From Lachnospiraceae bacterium (GTDB lineage Bacteria; Bacillota; Clostridia; Lachnospirales; Lachnospiraceae), in the NCBI GenBank assembly GCA_017441295.1, contig JAFRYA010000032.1, forward strand, positions 1 through 45,104: a DNA stretch of 45,104 nt, read 5' to 3'. Under the pieces are notes generated by a model. That model was not told the DNA's origin, searched no databases, and was given only the letters and a program-made list of their open reading frames with translations. Shown here piece by piece: positions 30,336-39,316 of the stretch (position 1 is its first letter; each line of letters opens with the position of its first letter). The translations under genes were made by a program, and so were the position numbers.

Positions 30336-31181
30336 TTACTTTTCATCCGGCAGCTCATCCAGCTCGGCCAGTGAGAATACCGGTCCGTCCAGACAGACAA
30401 ACTTGCTGCCAATATTACATCTGCCGCACTTGCCTATGCCGCATTTCATCCTGAGCTCGAGAGTCGTGATGACATCTTCTTTCTTAAAGCCCATCTTCAA
30501 AAGACTCGCGCTGCTCAGCGTGATCATGATCGGCGGTCCGCAGAGTGCTACTTTCTTGTTCTCAGGCTTGAATCCAACCTCTTCAATATACGAAGGAACA
30601 AAGCCTACATGTCCGTCCCATCCCTCAGAAGGAACGTCTGTTGTGATATAGACATTGGTGTCCGGAGCCTTCGGCCAGTTCTCAAGGCAGTCCTCCTTGA
30701 AACATATGTCATTCATGCTCCTGGCGCCGTATAAAATGTCCAGATGACCGAAATCTTCCCTATGTTCCAGGCAGTATCTGATCAGTGATCTGACAGGTGC
30801 AATGCCTATACCTCCACCAATAAATAATATATCTTTTCCCTTAAAATCGTCAATGGGAAAATGATTTCCGTAAGGTCCTCTGACGCCTATCTGCTGGCCT
30901 GGCTGCATCTCGTGAAATGCCTCTGTTAAAAGGCCTGTGCGCTTGATGGAACTCTGGATATAATCATCTCCCTGGGCGGTTATTGAGAACATTGCCTCGC
31001 CTACTCCCAGCAGTGAGATCATGGCCAGCTGACCCGGCAGCGGACTGAACGGTTTCTTGCCGTCCACCGTCTGGATCGTGTAGGTCTGGACGTCAGGAGT
31101 TTCCTGTTTTACGTCTATGACCTTACAGAGTGTAGGAACTAAAGGATTCTTGCTGCATGAGCATTCATGATCGATTGCCAT
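30336..31181 (-). CDS. flxA: FlxA-like FAD/NAD(P)-binding subunit
   Basis: The 281 residues form a ferredoxin reductase-type module: an FAD-binding barrel (about 10-105), an NAD(P)-binding fold with GGGIGIAPVRSLI (about 112-124) and a C-terminal 2Fe-2S motif (MKCGIGKCGRCNIG plus a later Cys) as in PyrK. In FlxABCD-HdrABC complexes this subunit oxidises NADH and feeds a flavin-based bifurcating HdrA. The alternative, anaerobic sulfite reductase subunit AsrB, is unlikely because there is no siroheme subunit and the Hdr genes adjoin. It starts directly at the stop of flxB. Confidence 0.87.
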   Translation of the reverse strand: MAIDHECSCSKNPLVPTLCKVIDVKQETPDVQTYTIQTVDGKKPFSPLPGQLAMISLLGVGEAMFSITAQGDDYIQSSIKRTGLLTEAFHEMQPGQQIGVRGPYGNHFPIDDFKGKDILFIGGGIGIAPVRSLIRYCLEHREDFGHLDILYGARSMNDICFKEDCLENWPKAPDTNVYITTDVPSEGWDGHVGFVPSYIEEVGFKPENKKVALCGPPIMITLSSASLLKMGFKKEDVITTLELRMKCGIGKCGRCNIGSKFVCLDGPVFSLAELDELPDEK

Positions 31182-32195
31182 TTATTTATCCTCCTTTCCC
31201 AGTTCTGCTGCGCTCGCCTTTTCGATGAATTCGGAAATGTCCAGATGTGCAGGGCATTTCTCAACGCATCTGCCGCAGCCAACGCACAGCGTCTCCCCAT
31301 ATCTTTCGTTGAAGTAGCTGAGCTTGTGCATATAGCGGTTTCTGAGGCGCTCTTTCTTGGTAGGTCTCGGATTTGCTCCGCCTGCGAGCCTCGTATAATC
31401 AGAGAACATACAGGAATCCCAGCATCTGTACTTGCATCCCTCCGCGCCGTAGTTCTCCGAATCGATATCGAAGCAGTAGCATGTCGGACATACAAATGTA
31501 CATGTTCCGCAGCCAATGCAGCCCTTGGTAACCTTATCCCAGATAGGATGCTCGAACATCTTAGCCAGCTTCTTATCCAGGTCTTCAGCCTTGTTGATCA
31601 CCAGTGAGCACTTGGTATCCTTTTTAGCCTCACCGCCGTCTGTGATTAAGCCTTCCAGCTTCTTTACAAGTTCTTCTCCCTTTTCGGTGCGGGCCTCGAG
31701 CACATAGTCTTCTCCGTCTGCTGAAACATTCATCATTACGTCAGCGCTTGGAGCGTCGTTTGGATTCAGTCCCATGGATTCACAGAAACATGTCCTGCCG
31801 GCTTCGGTGCAGCCGAATGCGACAATGGTCGCATCGTCCCTGCGCTTTGCGTAATATGAATCAACATATTCCTTGGTGAGGAAAACCTTGTCCATTGAAT
31901 CGATGGACCTCATGTCGCATGGACGGATGCCAAATAGGATCCTCTTGGTGTCTTCCGGGAAAATCTCCTCAATGAAGCCTTCCAGACCCATCTTGTATCT
32001 GTACATCTTCTCGACGTTCGGAAAAAGTACATCCTTCGGCGGCTTAATGGTGTTTAGGCCTTCCATCTCAACGTCTTTGCTCTCAGCCCACGGCATGAAC
32101 TTCTTCTCTTCGTTTTCAACGATAGGAGCAAAAACTGTGTATTCCCTGGCAAGGGTCTTTAATACTTCGTTTAAGTCAGTTTTCTTAAATTTCAT
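31182..32195 (-). CDS. flxB: FlxB-like iron-sulfur subunit
   Basis: The 337-residue protein resembles AsrA/HyhL-type subunits. The N-terminal two thirds are without obvious clusters except scattered Cys (GIRPCDMRS, CTEAGRTCFCESMG). The C-terminus has two 4Fe-4S motifs (CIGCGTCTFVCPTC and CVGCGRCVEKCPAH). It would pass electrons between the flavin subunit and the Hdr part. The ATG at 32195 is chosen for AGGAGGTGA upstream; a GTG three codons earlier overlaps that site. Confidence 0.85.
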   Translation of the reverse strand: MKFKKTDLNEVLKTLAREYTVFAPIVENEEKKFMPWAESKDVEMEGLNTIKPPKDVLFPNVEKMYRYKMGLEGFIEEIFPEDTKRILFGIRPCDMRSIDSMDKVFLTKEYVDSYYAKRRDDATIVAFGCTEAGRTCFCESMGLNPNDAPSADVMMNVSADGEDYVLEARTEKGEELVKKLEGLITDGGEAKKDTKCSLVINKAEDLDKKLAKMFEHPIWDKVTKGCIGCGTCTFVCPTCYCFDIDSENYGAEGCKYRCWDSCMFSDYTRLAGGANPRPTKKERLRNRYMHKLSYFNERYGETLCVGCGRCVEKCPAHLDISEFIEKASAAELGKEDK

Positions 32196-32207
32196 AACCC
32201 TCACCTC

Positions 32208-33056
32208 CTACATAAACTCGTCCGGATCAGCGAGTGTGTATCCGCCCAGAACAGGCATTGCGTCGTCGGGCATGCCGCACTCGTAATCTCCAAACAGGTC
32301 ATTAATATCTTTAAGCATCTTCCTGGTCTGGCGCATGATAGGAAGTCCCATCGGACATACTCTCTCGCACTCACCGCATTCTATGCAGCGGTCGCCTACA
32401 TGGAATGCCCTTGTCAGGCCGTAAACCTGATTCTGGATCCTGTCAGATGCTTTGCCCTGCCAGCCTGTTCTGTACTGATCAGCATAGCACTCAACACAGT
32501 TGCATGCCGGGCAGGCATTTCTGCAGGCATAGCAGTGAATGCACTTGTCATACTGCTTAGCCCAGTATTCATATTTCTCGTCAGGTGAAAGCTTTTCAAA
32601 AGCTTCAACCTCTGCAAATCTTTTCTCGTCTATCTGCTCAGGGACCGGCTCTCCGATCAGTACATCGTATGTGAGCGGATTCTTGTGCTGGCATTCTTCG
32701 CAGATAGGGTTTTCCTTACCGTCACAGACAACTCCGATAATATACAGATTCTCACGGAGGAGCTGCTTATCCTTCAGCATTCGGTTGATCGCGCGGCTGT
32801 CACAGCCTCTCGCTATGATCGCGAATTTCTTGCTCGGATATCTGTCATCGAGCGCGTATTTCGCGGTTCCGTTAATGCAGTATTTGTTCCATACCAGCTC
32901 GTCACACTCTGCCTCTGTCTCGGCGAAGAAAGGTTTCATCTTGTCTGGGAATCTGGTCGTTGTCCATCCTATAACGCATGATACCTCGCCTGTTGCCAGA
33001 GCCTTTTTAGCTTCTTCACGGATTTTCAGTTCGATGTCTTTTTCTGATAAAGCCAT
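32208..33056 (-). CDS. flxC: FlxC-like iron-sulfur subunit
   Basis: The 282 residues carry two C-terminal 4Fe-4S motifs (CIHCYACRNACPACNC and CIECGECERVCP), plus a Cys group in the middle (GVVCDGKENPICEECQHKN) like that of FrhB/coenzyme F420 hydrogenase-type subunits. The start overlaps the flxD stop by one base. In characterised clusters FlxB and FlxC form an electron relay between FlxA and FlxD/HdrA. Confidence 0.85.
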   Translation of the reverse strand: MALSEKDIELKIREEAKKALATGEVSCVIGWTTTRFPDKMKPFFAETEAECDELVWNKYCINGTAKYALDDRYPSKKFAIIARGCDSRAINRMLKDKQLLRENLYIIGVVCDGKENPICEECQHKNPLTYDVLIGEPVPEQIDEKRFAEVEAFEKLSPDEKYEYWAKQYDKCIHCYACRNACPACNCVECYADQYRTGWQGKASDRIQNQVYGLTRAFHVGDRCIECGECERVCPMGLPIMRQTRKMLKDINDLFGDYECGMPDDAMPVLGGYTLADPDEFM

Positions 33057-33511
33057 TATTTATCCCCTCCTTCCGTAAAGTGAGGCTCCGCGAATTTGGT
33101 GTTCGGGCCCAGAGCCTTGATCTCTGCGGATACCTTTGTGACAGTATCGCGGAACTTAGCGGCCTCTGATCCTGAAATCCATTTCGCCTGGAATCTCTTC
33201 GGATCTATTCCGTTATATTCAAGGAGCCTCTGCATCAGCATGAAACGTCTTCTGGTAAAATAGTTGCCTGTTGCATAGTGGCAGTCACCCGGGTGGCAGC
33301 CGCATACCAGCACTCCGTCGCAGCCCTTCTGGAAAGCCCTGAGAATGAACTGCGGATTGACTCTGGATGAGCAAGGAACACGTATTACACGGACGTTCTC
33401 GGGATATTTCATTCTGTTGAGTCCTGCGAGGTCGGCTCCAGTATATGTGCACCAGTTGCAGCAGAATGCCAGAATCTTAGGTTCCCAGTTTTCATTTGTC
33501 TTTACTGACAT
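33056..33511 (-). CDS. flxD: FlxD / MvhD-family iron-sulfur protein
   Basis: A 151-residue MvhD-type protein, with FCCNWCTYTGADLAG, VPCSSRVNP and GVLVCGCHPGDCHY supplying ligands of the family's 2Fe-2S cluster. MvhD-like subunits dock the electron-donating module (hydrogenase, formate dehydrogenase or FlxABC) onto HdrA. It overlaps the end of hdrA by ten bases, with GGAGGTG upstream, so stoichiometric expression is likely. Confidence 0.93.
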   Translation of the reverse strand: MSVKTNENWEPKILAFCCNWCTYTGADLAGLNRMKYPENVRVIRVPCSSRVNPQFILRAFQKGCDGVLVCGCHPGDCHYATGNYFTRRRFMLMQRLLEYNGIDPKRFQAKWISGSEAAKFRDTVTKVSAEIKALGPNTKFAEPHFTEGGDK

Positions 33512-35481
33512 AATGCATCCACCTCCTTCAGAATCTGCTCATTTGTATATCCCTTCAGATCAATGCAGCCTGTACGGCATGTTGCTGCGCAGCATCCGCA
33601 GCCCTGGCAGAGTCCTGAATTAACGTCAGCTACAGTCTTGGTAACCTTTCTGTTGCCGTCACGTCCAGGCACCTGGATAAGTGAGATAGCCTTGTACGGG
33701 CAGACCTCAACGCAGTATCCGCAGCCTGAGCACTTGGTCTGGTCAACTGATGAGATCATCGGAGATGTCTCCATCTCATCGTGGTTCAGAAGAGCCATAA
33801 CTTTAGCAGCTGCAGCGCCTGCCTGTGCAACGGTATCAGGAATATCCTTTGGTCCCTGGCAGGTTCCGCACAGGAATACTCCGCCGGTCTGTGTTTCAAC
33901 AGGTCGCAGCTTCGGATGAGCCTCTGTAACCCATCTGTCTGAGTCGATTGAGATTCCGAGCTTGCCTGCGACGTCAGCGATATTAGCTGCCGGCTCCATA
34001 GCCGTGGCCAGAATGACCATGTCGGCTTCAACGGTAACCTGTTTTCCAAGGAGTGTGTCTTCACCTTTGCAGATGAGTTTGTCACCCTCTTTGAATATCT
34101 TGGATACCCTGCCCCTGATATACTGGGCACCGTCAGCCCTGGTATTATCATAAAACTCTTCATATCCCTTGCCCGGAGTTCTGACATCCATGTAGAAGAT
34201 GTAGACATTTGAACCCGGAATCTTGTCTAAGATCTGATGAGCGTGCTTTGCTGAATACATGCAGCATGCGCGGCTGCAGTAACTCTTGCCCTTGTTCTGG
34301 TCACGTGAGCCTACACATTTGACAATAACTACGTCTTTAGGTTCCTTGCCGTCAGAAGGTCTGACAATGTGGCCTTCGGTAGGTCCTGAAGCGTTTACGA
34401 GACGCTCAAACTGAAGTCCTGTGATAACGTCAGCGTATTTGCCTCCGCCGTACTCAGGATACATCTTGGCCCAGTCAACGAGCTCGTAGCCTGTAGCTAC
34501 AACTATCGCACCGTATTTCTCGGTTGTATATTTGGTCTCGTCCTTATAGTTGATTGCCTGGAGCGGGCAAACCTTTTCACAGATACCGCACTTATCTTTT
34601 GTCAGCTTCAGACAGCAGGTCGGATCTATTACAGGCTTTGACGGAACTGCCTGCGCAAATGGAATATAAATGGCCGGTCTGGTTCCTATGCCCTGGTTAA
34701 ACTCGCTTGGCACCTTTGTAGGACATTTGGTCTGGCAGAGGCCGCAGCCCGTGCACAGATCGTGATTAACATATTTTGCTTTTTCTTTAATGGTTACTTC
34801 GAAGTTTCCTACATATCCCTCGACCTTTTCAACTTCGCATGAAGTCTTCAGGGTGATGTTCGGATGCGCTCCTGCGTCAACCATCTTAGGTGTGGAAATA
34901 CATGCCGAGCAGTCCATTGTAGGGAATGTCTTATCAAGCATTACCATATGGCCTCCGATAGAAGGCTCCTTTTCCACGATTGTTACATCAAATCCCGCGT
35001 CAGCTATGTCGAGCGCTGCCTGGATGCCTGCGATTCCGCCGCCGATAACCAGTGCCCTCTTCGTGATCGGAATAGTTGATGTGGTAAGAGGCTTATCCTT
35101 TCCGACCTTTGCCACAGCCATTTTTACGTGGTCAATGGCCTTCTCGGTAGCTTTGGCCCTGTCGGTATGAACCCACGCACACTGCTCACGGATATTGGCT
35201 ATCTCGAGCATATACGGGTTTATCTTAGTACCTTTGAGCATCTTGCGGAAAGTAAGCTCATGCATTCTCGGTGAGCATGAAGCGATAACGATCCTGTCGA
35301 GGTTGTAATCCTCGATAGACTCTTTGATCATCGCCTGTCCAGGCTCTGAACACATATATTTGTATGTCGTCGCGAATGCAACATTCGGAAACTCTCTGGC
35401 AGCTGCTGCCACAGCTTCCACGTCAACGGTTGCGGCAATGTTTGTTCCGCAGTGACAGATAAAAACACCTATTCTTGCCAT
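33502..35481 (-). CDS. hdrA: HdrA, flavin-based electron-bifurcating subunit
   Basis: The 659-residue protein is a typical HdrA: N-terminal ICHCGTNI, a Cys-rich central insert (TMDCSACISTPKM, CTGCGLCQTKCP, CGICEKVCP), FAD-binding GGGIAGIQAALDIADAG (about 152-168) and C-terminal ferredoxin domain (CSGCGYCVEVCP, CQGCGCCAATC). HdrA holds the bifurcating FAD, sending one electron to ferredoxin and one towards HdrBC. With flxABCD and hdrBC all present the complex appears complete. The HdrBC acceptor in bacteria is often uncertain; in this operon it may relate to pyrogallol metabolism. Confidence 0.95.
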   Translation of the reverse strand: MARIGVFICHCGTNIAATVDVEAVAAAAREFPNVAFATTYKYMCSEPGQAMIKESIEDYNLDRIVIASCSPRMHELTFRKMLKGTKINPYMLEIANIREQCAWVHTDRAKATEKAIDHVKMAVAKVGKDKPLTTSTIPITKRALVIGGGIAGIQAALDIADAGFDVTIVEKEPSIGGHMVMLDKTFPTMDCSACISTPKMVDAGAHPNITLKTSCEVEKVEGYVGNFEVTIKEKAKYVNHDLCTGCGLCQTKCPTKVPSEFNQGIGTRPAIYIPFAQAVPSKPVIDPTCCLKLTKDKCGICEKVCPLQAINYKDETKYTTEKYGAIVVATGYELVDWAKMYPEYGGGKYADVITGLQFERLVNASGPTEGHIVRPSDGKEPKDVVIVKCVGSRDQNKGKSYCSRACCMYSAKHAHQILDKIPGSNVYIFYMDVRTPGKGYEEFYDNTRADGAQYIRGRVSKIFKEGDKLICKGEDTLLGKQVTVEADMVILATAMEPAANIADVAGKLGISIDSDRWVTEAHPKLRPVETQTGGVFLCGTCQGPKDIPDTVAQAGAAAAKVMALLNHDEMETSPMISSVDQTKCSGCGYCVEVCPYKAISLIQVPGRDGNRKVTKTVADVNSGLCQGCGCCAATCRTGCIDLKGYTNEQILKEVDALCQ

Positions 35482-35482
35482 A

Positions 35483-36379
35483 TTATTTACCTGCCTTTCC
35501 GAAATTTGCCCTTAACACACCGTTGATAAGGTCGAATGCCGGCCAGAAGTGCTGGTGGATGCCGCTGGTCTTAGCTCCGGCACCCATTCCAATAGCCAGG
35601 ATCTCAGTGAACTGGAATACAGGAATGTCATACTTCTTGCTGAACATCTCGTTGATTTCTTTTTCTCTCATATCCAGGTTCATGTTGCAGAGCGGGCAGG
35701 CGGTAACTATTGCCTGGGCTCCGTTTGCCTTAGCATTCCTGAATATTCTTTCAATAAGAGGGCGTGACTGTCGCGGGGCGTCTACCTGATGGCTGGCTCC
35801 GCAGCATTCAGTCTTGAAATCCCATTCAACGGCTGTGGCTCCGGTGAGCTCTATGATCTTATCCATCTGCATCGGATTTTCGATGTCCTCGGCCTTGGTG
35901 ATCTTCCTTGGTCTAGACATCAGGCAGCCGTAATAGCAGGCAATCTTCAAGCCTGACAGGTCCCTGACCATATTCTCTTTGCAGGCCTGCATAACGTCTT
36001 CCTGAGAGAAAACATCAAGGAAGTTCAGGATTTCCTTTTTGCCCTTAAAAGGACGTTTGATGATTCTTTCAATCTCCTGACGCGTGAACTCATCTTCTGC
36101 CGCATGTTTGGCATATGCCAGTCTTGAATAGCATGCAGCGCAAGGAGTTACGATATCAAGATCAGGATAGGTGTCTTCCGCGATGGCTATATTTCTGGCA
36201 GCGAGTGAATATGCCAGCTTTTCATTCTTTGTGTGAGCCGCTGTGGATCCGCAGCAGTTCCAGTCCGGGATTTCCTTGAGTTCCAGACCTATCCTGCCTG
36301 CGACATATTCGAGAGATGCCTTGTATGTTACAGCTGTTGAATCCATTGAACAGCCCGGGAAATATGCAAATTTTTTCAT
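35483..36379 (-). CDS. hdrB: HdrB, CCG-domain subunit
   Basis: The 298 residues contain two CCG domains (NCCGSTAAH at about 41 and ECCGASHQVD at about 205) with partner Cys in TPCAACYSR and TACPLCNMN. These ligate the pair of noncubane 4Fe-4S clusters that cleave a disulfide in methanogen HdrB. The start overlaps the hdrC stop by four bases. The bacterial substrate is unknown. Confidence 0.93.
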   Translation of the reverse strand: MKKFAYFPGCSMDSTAVTYKASLEYVAGRIGLELKEIPDWNCCGSTAAHTKNEKLAYSLAARNIAIAEDTYPDLDIVTPCAACYSRLAYAKHAAEDEFTRQEIERIIKRPFKGKKEILNFLDVFSQEDVMQACKENMVRDLSGLKIACYYGCLMSRPRKITKAEDIENPMQMDKIIELTGATAVEWDFKTECCGASHQVDAPRQSRPLIERIFRNAKANGAQAIVTACPLCNMNLDMREKEINEMFSKKYDIPVFQFTEILAIGMGAGAKTSGIHQHFWPAFDLINGVLRANFGKAGK

Positions 36380-36936
36380 CTGTTTGCACCTCCCTTCTCA
36401 CATTCTTTCATGATATCTCTTACTTCATTTACGGCATTAACCTGGTTGAGTTCAGGTCGTACGATCTCTTTCTGGAGCATCTTAGGTACATTCTTCATAT
36501 CCTGGAAGAAATGGCCTGATGTGACGTTATAAGCGCCCTCCAGGATAACTTCCTGGGATTTGCCGAATCCCCTTACCGTCTCCATGAAGATATCGTTAAA
36601 CAGCCTTACGTCCCTGACTGCGCAGATGCCCCTCCTCTGCGCTTCCATTCTGGACTTCTCCATGAGAGTCGGAATGTCAATGCTGTGAGGACATCTCTCA
36701 ACGCAGGTGTGACATGACGCGCACAGCCAGATGCTCTTGGACTTCATGACTTCCGTCATATCGCCCAGCTGCATGAGATGTACTATCTGTCTCGGCATCA
36801 GATCCATTGCATCTGCCATAGGGCAGCCTGCGCTGCATTTGCCGCACTGATAGCACTCGTGAAGCTTTACATCTGCTTCGCGCGCGATTCTTTCAGCTAA
36901 GAGTTTCCCCTCTTTTCTGTTTAAGATCTTTTCCAT
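36376..36936 (-). CDS. hdrC: HdrC, two-cluster iron-sulfur subunit
   Basis: A 186-residue protein with two 4Fe-4S motifs (CYQCGKCSAGCP at about 33-44 and CASCHTCVERCP at about 71-82) wiring HdrA to HdrB. AAGGA precedes the ATG. It lies 27 bases after the polyprenyl synthase gene, the largest gap in this half of the operon. Confidence 0.92.
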   Translation of the reverse strand: MEKILNRKEGKLLAERIAREADVKLHECYQCGKCSAGCPMADAMDLMPRQIVHLMQLGDMTEVMKSKSIWLCASCHTCVERCPHSIDIPTLMEKSRMEAQRRGICAVRDVRLFNDIFMETVRGFGKSQEVILEGAYNVTSGHFFQDMKNVPKMLQKEIVRPELNQVNAVNEVRDIMKECEKGGANR

Positions 36937-36963
36937 GCGCTTTTCCTTTCTGAAAAAAACGGC

Positions 36964-37947
36964 TTATTTCTTTCTGTTTTTCAGGCCCTCTGCCATCAGG
37001 ATGAGAGCATCCTTAGCAGGCGAGTCCGGAATGTCTTTTATTGTTTCAACTGCCCTGGTGCTGTATTCTTCAATAAGTCTGCGGCAGTCGTTTATTCCAT
37101 ATCTGCAGACTATTTTAATGACATATTCCCTGTCTTTTTGGCTTAAGCTTCCATTCGGGTTTCTGGTCTTTAACAGGCTGTAAAGCAGAGGCTCTGCCTT
37201 CATCGCATATATCAGCGGTAATGTGCACAGGCCGCTGTCCAGATCCTGTCCGATTTTTTTCCCGAAGACCGTTTCTCCTTCGAAGTCCAGGCAGTCATCC
37301 CTTATCTGAAATGCTATTCCTAAGTATGTGCCGTAGTCTTCAAGGCTTTTTACATACTCTGCCGGAAGGCCTCCTGCAATGCCGCCGCATGCGGCGCACG
37401 CTCCGATGAAGATGGCTGTCTTGTGCCTGATAAGCTCGAAGTACTTCTCTTCCGCATCCTCGCTTATCCGGAATGCTTCTCTGATTTCAAGAAACTCTCC
37501 CCGGCACATTCTCAGGGATACCTCGGCCAGTCTCTCATCGATACCGCTGCCCTTGTAAACATGCAGGTACTCCATTGCCCTGCTGAGAAGGTAATCAGCT
37601 GACTGCACTGCTCTGTAATCGCCGCTCGTCGCGTTGATGGTCGGAACATTCCTTCTGATGCCAGCCTTGTCCACCACGTCATCGTGGATCAAAGATGCTG
37701 AATGCATGAGTTCCACCATGACCATGAGCGGGACGATCTCAGTATCAGAAGATCCCAGTCTGTACGCTGTATACGCCAGATTCGGGCGCATTCTCTTGCC
37801 GCCGCTCATCACTGCCCTTTTCAGGTCATCCGTAATGCATATCCGATCAAGCTCATTCTCCAGTTCCCGGTCTGCCTTTTCGAGGCCGCAGTAGAAATCG
37901 CTGTCAAGCTGGCTTTTCGCTATTTTTTTTAATAGGTTCTCAGTCAT
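36964..37947 (-). CDS. Polyprenyl diphosphate synthase
   Basis: A 327-residue trans-isoprenyl diphosphate synthase. The first Asp-rich motif is SLIHDDVVD with a downstream basic RR, and the second is QIRDDCLDF; GGKRMRP at the N-terminus binds diphosphate. It extends allylic diphosphates with IPP to make a long prenyl chain. The small upstream gene overlaps its start by eight bases and may be a partner subunit. Together with the UbiA enzyme downstream it suggests that the operon makes a prenylated aromatic such as a quinone. Confidence 0.93.
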   Translation of the reverse strand: MTENLLKKIAKSQLDSDFYCGLEKADRELENELDRICITDDLKRAVMSGGKRMRPNLAYTAYRLGSSDTEIVPLMVMVELMHSASLIHDDVVDKAGIRRNVPTINATSGDYRAVQSADYLLSRAMEYLHVYKGSGIDERLAEVSLRMCRGEFLEIREAFRISEDAEEKYFELIRHKTAIFIGACAACGGIAGGLPAEYVKSLEDYGTYLGIAFQIRDDCLDFEGETVFGKKIGQDLDSGLCTLPLIYAMKAEPLLYSLLKTRNPNGSLSQKDREYVIKIVCRYGINDCRRLIEEYSTRAVETIKDIPDSPAKDALILMAEGLKNRKK

Positions 37948-38359
37948 CTAATACAATTCCTACCTGTCTGAAAAAGTTTTCGAGTTCAGCTGCGTCAAAT
38001 GCCCTGCCATTAAATGTTCCCTGCGCATCATCTTTAAGATACACGGAAAAAGCATCGATCAGAGGCGTTGAGTCTATCGGAATGAGCCAGTGCGAAAACC
38101 TGCTGAAAAAGTAGTCGCCCAGCAATAAATCTTTGTCATCTGTCTGCTCGTGAAGGAATCTGAACCAGAAGAAACACTGGCAGGCTGAGGCAAGGTCAAG
38201 CGTGTGCCGGCCGTCATAGCCTTCCATGACAGCATCGGCTCCGATATAACGGTATTCCTCCGGTGCGGAATCTTTTAAGAATTCCGCCCAGAGTGAATAT
38301 CCCTCTCCTAACCTTTTATCCATTTCTTCGTGGATAAATTCCTTCGATAATTTTTCCAT
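37940..38359 (-). CDS. Small protein resembling the HepS-type partner of polyprenyl synthase
   Basis: The 139-residue protein has no cofactor motif. The stretch LLLGDYFFSRFSHWLIP recalls the GDYxxSR helix of heptaprenyl diphosphate synthase component I (HepS) and related prenyl synthases. It overlaps the start of the synthase gene by eight bases, which fits a heteromeric partner that sets chain length. It lies three bases behind the AthS-like gene and has only a weak ribosome site (GGAA). An alternative is a chaperone for the molybdoenzyme, but TorD/DmsD hallmarks are not visible. Confidence 0.6.
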   Translation of the reverse strand: MEKLSKEFIHEEMDKRLGEGYSLWAEFLKDSAPEEYRYIGADAVMEGYDGRHTLDLASACQCFFWFRFLHEQTDDKDLLLGDYFFSRFSHWLIPIDSTPLIDAFSVYLKDDAQGTFNGRAFDAAELENFFRQVGIVLDD

Positions 38360-38362
38360 TAA

Positions 38363-39316
38363 TTATTTTCCGTATGCTTCCTTGGTTTCTTCTGCGTCTG
38401 CCTTGGTCATGTGCTGGACAGCCAGTTCATTTGCATGTTCATTAGGCAGGATAACAGCAGGTTTTCCCAGCTCATCCGTGCCGAACTTGTAGCAGTCCAG
38501 TACCACGCTCTTGTCCTTGATCTCCAGATCAACCAGGATAGGATCGTAACCGTCCATGCTGGCCTTGATGGTCATCTTGCCGGAGTCCTTAGGAATCCTG
38601 TCGATCTTGAATTCGCCGAGGAAGTCAGTCTCTGTCTCAGCAACAACAACCTTATTGATCAGCAGCTCTACCTTGATGCCTACTGCTGCTTCTTCAATGC
38701 CGTCCTTATCAAAAGCGAATGCGCCTTTGATGAAGCACTTGTTGTAGCAGTAAAGGTTCTTGTACATAACCCTTGGTCTGTTCTCGCCGCTGGTGATAGG
38801 CTTGAGGCCCTGTGTCTCAACCAGCTGATCCCACTGGTAATCCTCGCAGAAAACTGTCTGTATAGCGTGGAGCGGGCAGGCCTGAACGCATCTAGGCTCA
38901 GTCCATCCCTGATCAAGCAGATGTGCGCAGCCGGTACATTTCTGAGCCACCTGGAGTTCTTCGTTCCAATGAATGTTGCCGTATGGGCAGGCGTTAACAA
39001 TGTCCGGATTGCCTTTGGCCCTCTGAGGGTCGATCAGAACAATGCCGTCTGAACGTCTGAACAAAACGTCCGGGTATTTCTTAATGCACGGAGCATTGTC
39101 GCACTGCATACAGGTCTTGGTAACGTAAGTTACTTCAGTATAGGGAGCCTCTCCTCTCTCTGTGAGTTCAGGACAGATCCATTTGTCTTCGTGTTTCTGC
39201 TGCTCGTCTGTATATGGGAGCCATTTATTTCCAACGTGTTCGTCCTTGCATGCCAGCATGCAGTTAAAGCAGCCTACGCATTTCTCAAGGTCGATGATCA
39301 TATGAAACTTTTTCAT
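38363..39316 (-). CDS. athS: Iron-sulfur subunit of a pyrogallol transhydroxylase-like molybdoenzyme
   Basis: The 317 residues resemble AthS of Pelobacter acidigallici transhydroxylase. A ferredoxin-type part has Cys at 13, 16, 19, 23, 69, 72, 77, 110, 127, 130, 143 and 147, enough for three 4Fe-4S clusters. A C-terminal transthyretin-like beta domain (about 198-285, AETETDFLGEFKIDRIP) is a hallmark of AthS that ordinary DmsB-type subunits lack. A helical tail of about 30 residues is extra. The start overlaps the large-subunit stop by four bases (ATGA), with GGAGGC upstream. There is no Tat signal and no membrane subunit, so the enzyme is cytoplasmic. Confidence 0.88.
   Translation of the reverse strand: MKKFHMIIDLEKCVGCFNCMLACKDEHVGNKWLPYTDEQQKHEDKWICPELTERGEAPYTEVTYVTKTCMQCDNAPCIKKYPDVLFRRSDGIVLIDPQRAKGNPDIVNACPYGNIHWNEELQVAQKCTGCAHLLDQGWTEPRCVQACPLHAIQTVFCEDYQWDQLVETQGLKPITSGENRPRVMYKNLYCYNKCFIKGAFAFDKDGIEEAAVGIKVELLINKVVVAETETDFLGEFKIDRIPKDSGKMTIKASMDGYDPILVDLEIKDKSVVLDCYKFGTDELGKPAVILPNEHANELAVQHMTKADAEETKEAYGK

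Noticed and set aside
30336..33056. Anaerobic sulfite reductase AsrABC
   Set aside because: flxA and flxB resemble AsrB and AsrA, but no siroheme-binding AsrC is present. The genes continue directly into MvhD-like and HdrABC genes.
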